From the NCBI GenBank assembly GCA_003535305.1, contig DOHL01000120.1:1-8756 (forward strand): a stretch of DNA of 8,756 nt, in the 5' to 3' direction. The DNA is from Candidatus Acetothermia bacterium. Lineage in GTDB: Bacteria > Bipolaricaulota > Bipolaricaulia > UBA7950. Within the stretch, counting starts at the first letter, position 1; every line of letters starts with the position of its first letter. The translations under genes were made by a program, and so were the position numbers. Below, piece after piece: positions 6,550-8,756 of this stretch. The notes beneath the pieces were generated by a model. That model worked only from the letters and a program-made list of their open reading frames with translations, searched no databases and had not been told where the DNA came from.

Positions 6550-6579
6550 TTGGCAAGTAACCTTAATTTTCATTATTAG
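6550..6579 (+). promoter_or_regulatory. weak candidate promoter for mutS2
   Basis: TTGGCA (6550-6555) is followed after 18 nt by TATTAG (6574-6579) in an AT-rich stretch just after the cobO stop. The -10 box is poor. There is no terminator-like hairpin between cobO and mutS2, so cotranscription is equally possible. The remaining bases up to 6666 hold nothing else I can support. Confidence 0.25.
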
Positions 6580-6666
6580 AATGTTTGGACCATCTATGCC
6601 GAAAATCACCCGCTTTCCGACAGACTTTACGCTTTATGTCGATAACCCTATGCACCATATCACAGC

Positions 6667-8756
6667 ATGACAATAGGATCGAAAAAAACATTCAATGATC
6701 TTCAGTTCCACAAAATAAAGGAGATCGTCGCAAGATTCGCCTCTTCCCGTCTCGGAGCTGACGCGATCGGTCAATTTGTACCGACGAATGATCGCGAGCA
6801 ATTGGAAACCGAGATCGCGCAAGTAGACGAGATCATCGCGTTATTGATGAGCCGGCGATCCATCTCGTTGACAGGAATCCACGATCTTCGCCCTCTGCTC
6901 AAGCAGGCCACGGAACAGACGAGCCTTGACCCGAAGGATTTTGTCATCGTAGCAGAAACGTTATCAGCGGTACGGCGTATCCGTAAACAGATTGATAATT
7001 TTGAGGAATTTCCTTTGCTGCGAAGGATCGCAAATAGACTCTCTTTTCCTGGCAGACTGGAAAAGCTTATTACCGATGCGATCGATGAACGCGGTGCTAT
7101 CCGTCCTGATGCCTCTCCTCTCCTCAAACAGCTTACAAATAAGCGGCGAACACTGGAAGCAAGTATCGAGCGCCGGCTGCATGCGTTGATTAACCGCTCT
7201 CCAGAGTTAATTAGCGAATCAGTGATCACGCGGCGATCAGGGCGATTAGTAGTGCCGATCAAAAGCGGAGCAGTAGGGGCGATGGAATTCGTTGTTCACG
7301 ACAGGTCAGCTACAGGACAAACTTTATATGCCGAGCCGGCTTCTGTGGTAGGAGATAATAATGCTATAGCAGAGATAGAGAGCTCTATTCGCTTGGAACG
7401 ACTGCGAATCTTGCGCCAGTTGACAGCGGCATTTAAGGCGAAAGAAGGCTTGCTGATACGCAATCAGATATACCTTGCACATATTGACTCTCTCTTTGCC
7501 CGCGCTAATTATGCAATCGCTCATCGTTGCTCATTCCCCCGGATCGGCTCACTCTCCCTTACGCTGATTGAAGGCCGTCACCCTCTTCTTCCGCAAGACA
7601 AAGTCGTACCGATCTCGCTCAGCTTTGGCAAAGGGAAGCAGATGGTGGTAATCACCGGCCCTAACACAGGGGGAAAGACGGTTACGTTAAAGACGATCGG
7701 CCTGCTCCTCCTGATGGTTCAAACAGGGATTCCGATACCCGCGTCGGCAAATAGCGCCTTTCCGATCGTCGATAAGATATATACCGATATCGGAGATGAA
7801 CAATCGATCGAACAGAATCTATCCACTTTTTCCGGTCACGTGAAGAATATTATCGAGATCATCAAAGAAGCTGATTCATCGTCTCTCCTCTTGCTCGATG
7901 AACTGGGAGCCGGCACCGACCCTCAGGAGGGAGCTGCTCTGGGGTTGGCAATCATGGAAGACCTTCTGGAAAAAGGAGCTTTTGTCATTATCTCTACTCA
8001 TCTGACGCCGCTGAAGTATTTTGCGATCAAGCATCCAGCGATCAAACCCGCTGCCATGGAGTTCGATCACACCACTCTCTCTCCCACTTTCCGCGTCATC
8101 GAAGGGACTGCGGGCAGAAGTAATGCCTTTATTATTGCCGGTCGGCTTGGATTAAGCGCTCGTTTGATCGAGCGAGCAAAGGGATCTCTCTCGCAAGGAG
8201 AGATTCACGCTGAGGATATCCTTGCAGAGTTGGAACGGAATAAAAGGGCGATAAACGAGTATAAAGACCGCATCGCGCACCAGTTAAAAGAAGCAGAAGC
8301 GCTGAAAGAGGAATATGCCGCGCTCCTCACTGCCTTTGAAGAAAGAAAAGAAGAAGCATTGTCGCTGCGTATCCGTAAACTCGATTCCTTTTTACGTGAC
8401 AGCCAACGCCAGGTAGAGGAGACTTTAGCCAAGCTCAGTCACTCCCCATCACAAGCACGGCCCCAACTGGCTAAAACCTATAAGGAAATCGCTGATCTAC
8501 GCGCGAAGTTATATGCAGAGACCGTAGCTTTCAACAAACACCAAACAGGTAATACAAGCAGCTTCCCACTGCAAAAAGTAACCGTCGGTCAACTCGTTCA
8601 TATCAATAGCATCAGCAGGGACGGACGCATCATTGAGCTTTTATCAGGGAAGAAAGTAGGAGTATTGGTAGATAGCATCCGTTTTTATACTGAATTAGCT
8701 GACATTTTCCCTCCCAAAAAGACGCACAAAACAGATAAAAAACCGGCGCTGATTCA
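6667..8756 (+). CDS. mutS2: MutS2 ATPase, C-terminal end beyond the window
   Basis: The open frame runs from ATG 6667 to the window edge, 696 codons; MutS2 proteins are usually about 780 residues. Seen: a MutS-type core and clamp (about 1-320); the ATPase domain with Walker A GPNTGGKT (331-338), STFSGH (386-391), Walker B LLLLDELGAGTD (407-418) and the His-loop STHLTPLK (His445); a charged coiled-coil-like segment (about 510-620); and a KOW-like stretch with LLSGKKVGVLVDSIR. The C-terminal Smr nuclease domain would lie past position 8756, so its presence cannot be judged. MutS2 lacks the mismatch-recognition domain I of MutS; family members act in suppressing recombination and, in Bacillus, in splitting collided ribosomes. 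An in-frame TAA at 6643-6645 makes ATG 6667 the first possible start, and no good Shine-Dalgarno sequence precedes it, so initiation may be weak. No functional link to the B12 genes is implied. Confidence 0.93.
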   Translation, partial: MTIGSKKTFNDLQFHKIKEIVARFASSRLGADAIGQFVPTNDREQLETEIAQVDEIIALLMSRRSISLTGIHDLRPLLKQATEQTSLDPKDFVIVAETLSAVRRIRKQIDNFEEFPLLRRIANRLSFPGRLEKLITDAIDERGAIRPDASPLLKQLTNKRRTLEASIERRLHALINRSPELISESVITRRSGRLVVPIKSGAVGAMEFVVHDRSATGQTLYAEPASVVGDNNAIAEIESSIRLERLRILRQLTAAFKAKEGLLIRNQIYLAHIDSLFARANYAIAHRCSFPRIGSLSLTLIEGRHPLLPQDKVVPISLSFGKGKQMVVITGPNTGGKTVTLKTIGLLLLMVQTGIPIPASANSAFPIVDKIYTDIGDEQSIEQNLSTFSGHVKNIIEIIKEADSSSLLLLDELGAGTDPQEGAALGLAIMEDLLEKGAFVIISTHLTPLKYFAIKHPAIKPAAMEFDHTTLSPTFRVIEGTAGRSNAFIIAGRLGLSARLIERAKGSLSQGEIHAEDILAELERNKRAINEYKDRIAHQLKEAEALKEEYAALLTAFEERKEEALSLRIRKLDSFLRDSQRQVEETLAKLSHSPSQARPQLAKTYKEIADLRAKLYAETVAFNKHQTGNTSSFPLQKVTVGQLVHINSISRDGRIIELLSGKKVGVLVDSIRFYTELADIFPPKKTHKTDKKPALI

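Noticed and set aside
6771..7262. 163-codon minus-strand open frame
   Set aside because: It lies inside mutS2, which is supported by family motifs throughout; its composition (Ser/Arg-rich) is typical of an antisense shadow.
1..8756. CRISPR array, tRNA, rRNA or insertion sequence
   Set aside because: No regularly spaced repeats of the right length, no recognisable tRNA or rRNA segments and no transposase reading frame were seen.

Overview
The window looks like chromosomal DNA of an anaerobic, Firmicutes-like or related uncultured bacterium. The hints are strong AGGAGG-type ribosome binding sites, frequent GTG/TTG starts, a MutS2 gene and corrinoid-dependent enzymology with a Kbl-type acyltransferase. 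None of these fixes the taxon, and I do not name a genus.

Layout. Positions 1-182 hold no gene, only a mosaic of short repeats: pyrimidine-rich tandem units, a 12-bp direct repeat, an imperfect hairpin and a 14-bp perfect palindrome. From 5740 down to 183 everything runs on the minus strand. In transcription order this is: (i) a PTS EIIA-like domain fused to an opine/octopine dehydrogenase-type oxidoreductase (5740-4163); (ii) a B12-binding domain fused to a glutamate-mutase-E-like domain (4166-2532), overlapping (i) by GTGA; (iii) a winged-helix regulator (2468-1917); (iv) a stretch of about 560 bp with no intact gene, holding what may be a frameshift-broken reading frame and a strong hairpin; (v) a Kbl-type PLP-dependent acyltransferase (1355-183) with its own promoter candidate. 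A 252-bp divergent intergenic region (5741-5992) separates these from plus-strand genes: cobO/btuR, the corrinoid adenosyltransferase (5993-6541), then mutS2 (6667 to the window edge, lacking its C-terminal end).

How the genes may work together. The adenosyltransferase makes adenosylcobalamin, the cofactor expected for a glutamate-mutase-like carbon-skeleton or amino mutase. The opine-dehydrogenase-type protein could oxidise or reduce an imine or amine product. The Kbl-type enzyme could cleave an amino-keto acid with CoA, giving an amino acid and acyl-CoA. This mutase, dehydrogenase, CoA-cleavage logic parallels known ornithine and lysine fermentations, but the enzymes are of different families. 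The PTS EIIA domain suggests control by phosphotransfer. The domain assignments are read from the sequence. The pathway is inference, and the substrate cannot be told from here. The most unusual part is the EIIA-dehydrogenase fusion coupled to the B12 mutase-like gene.
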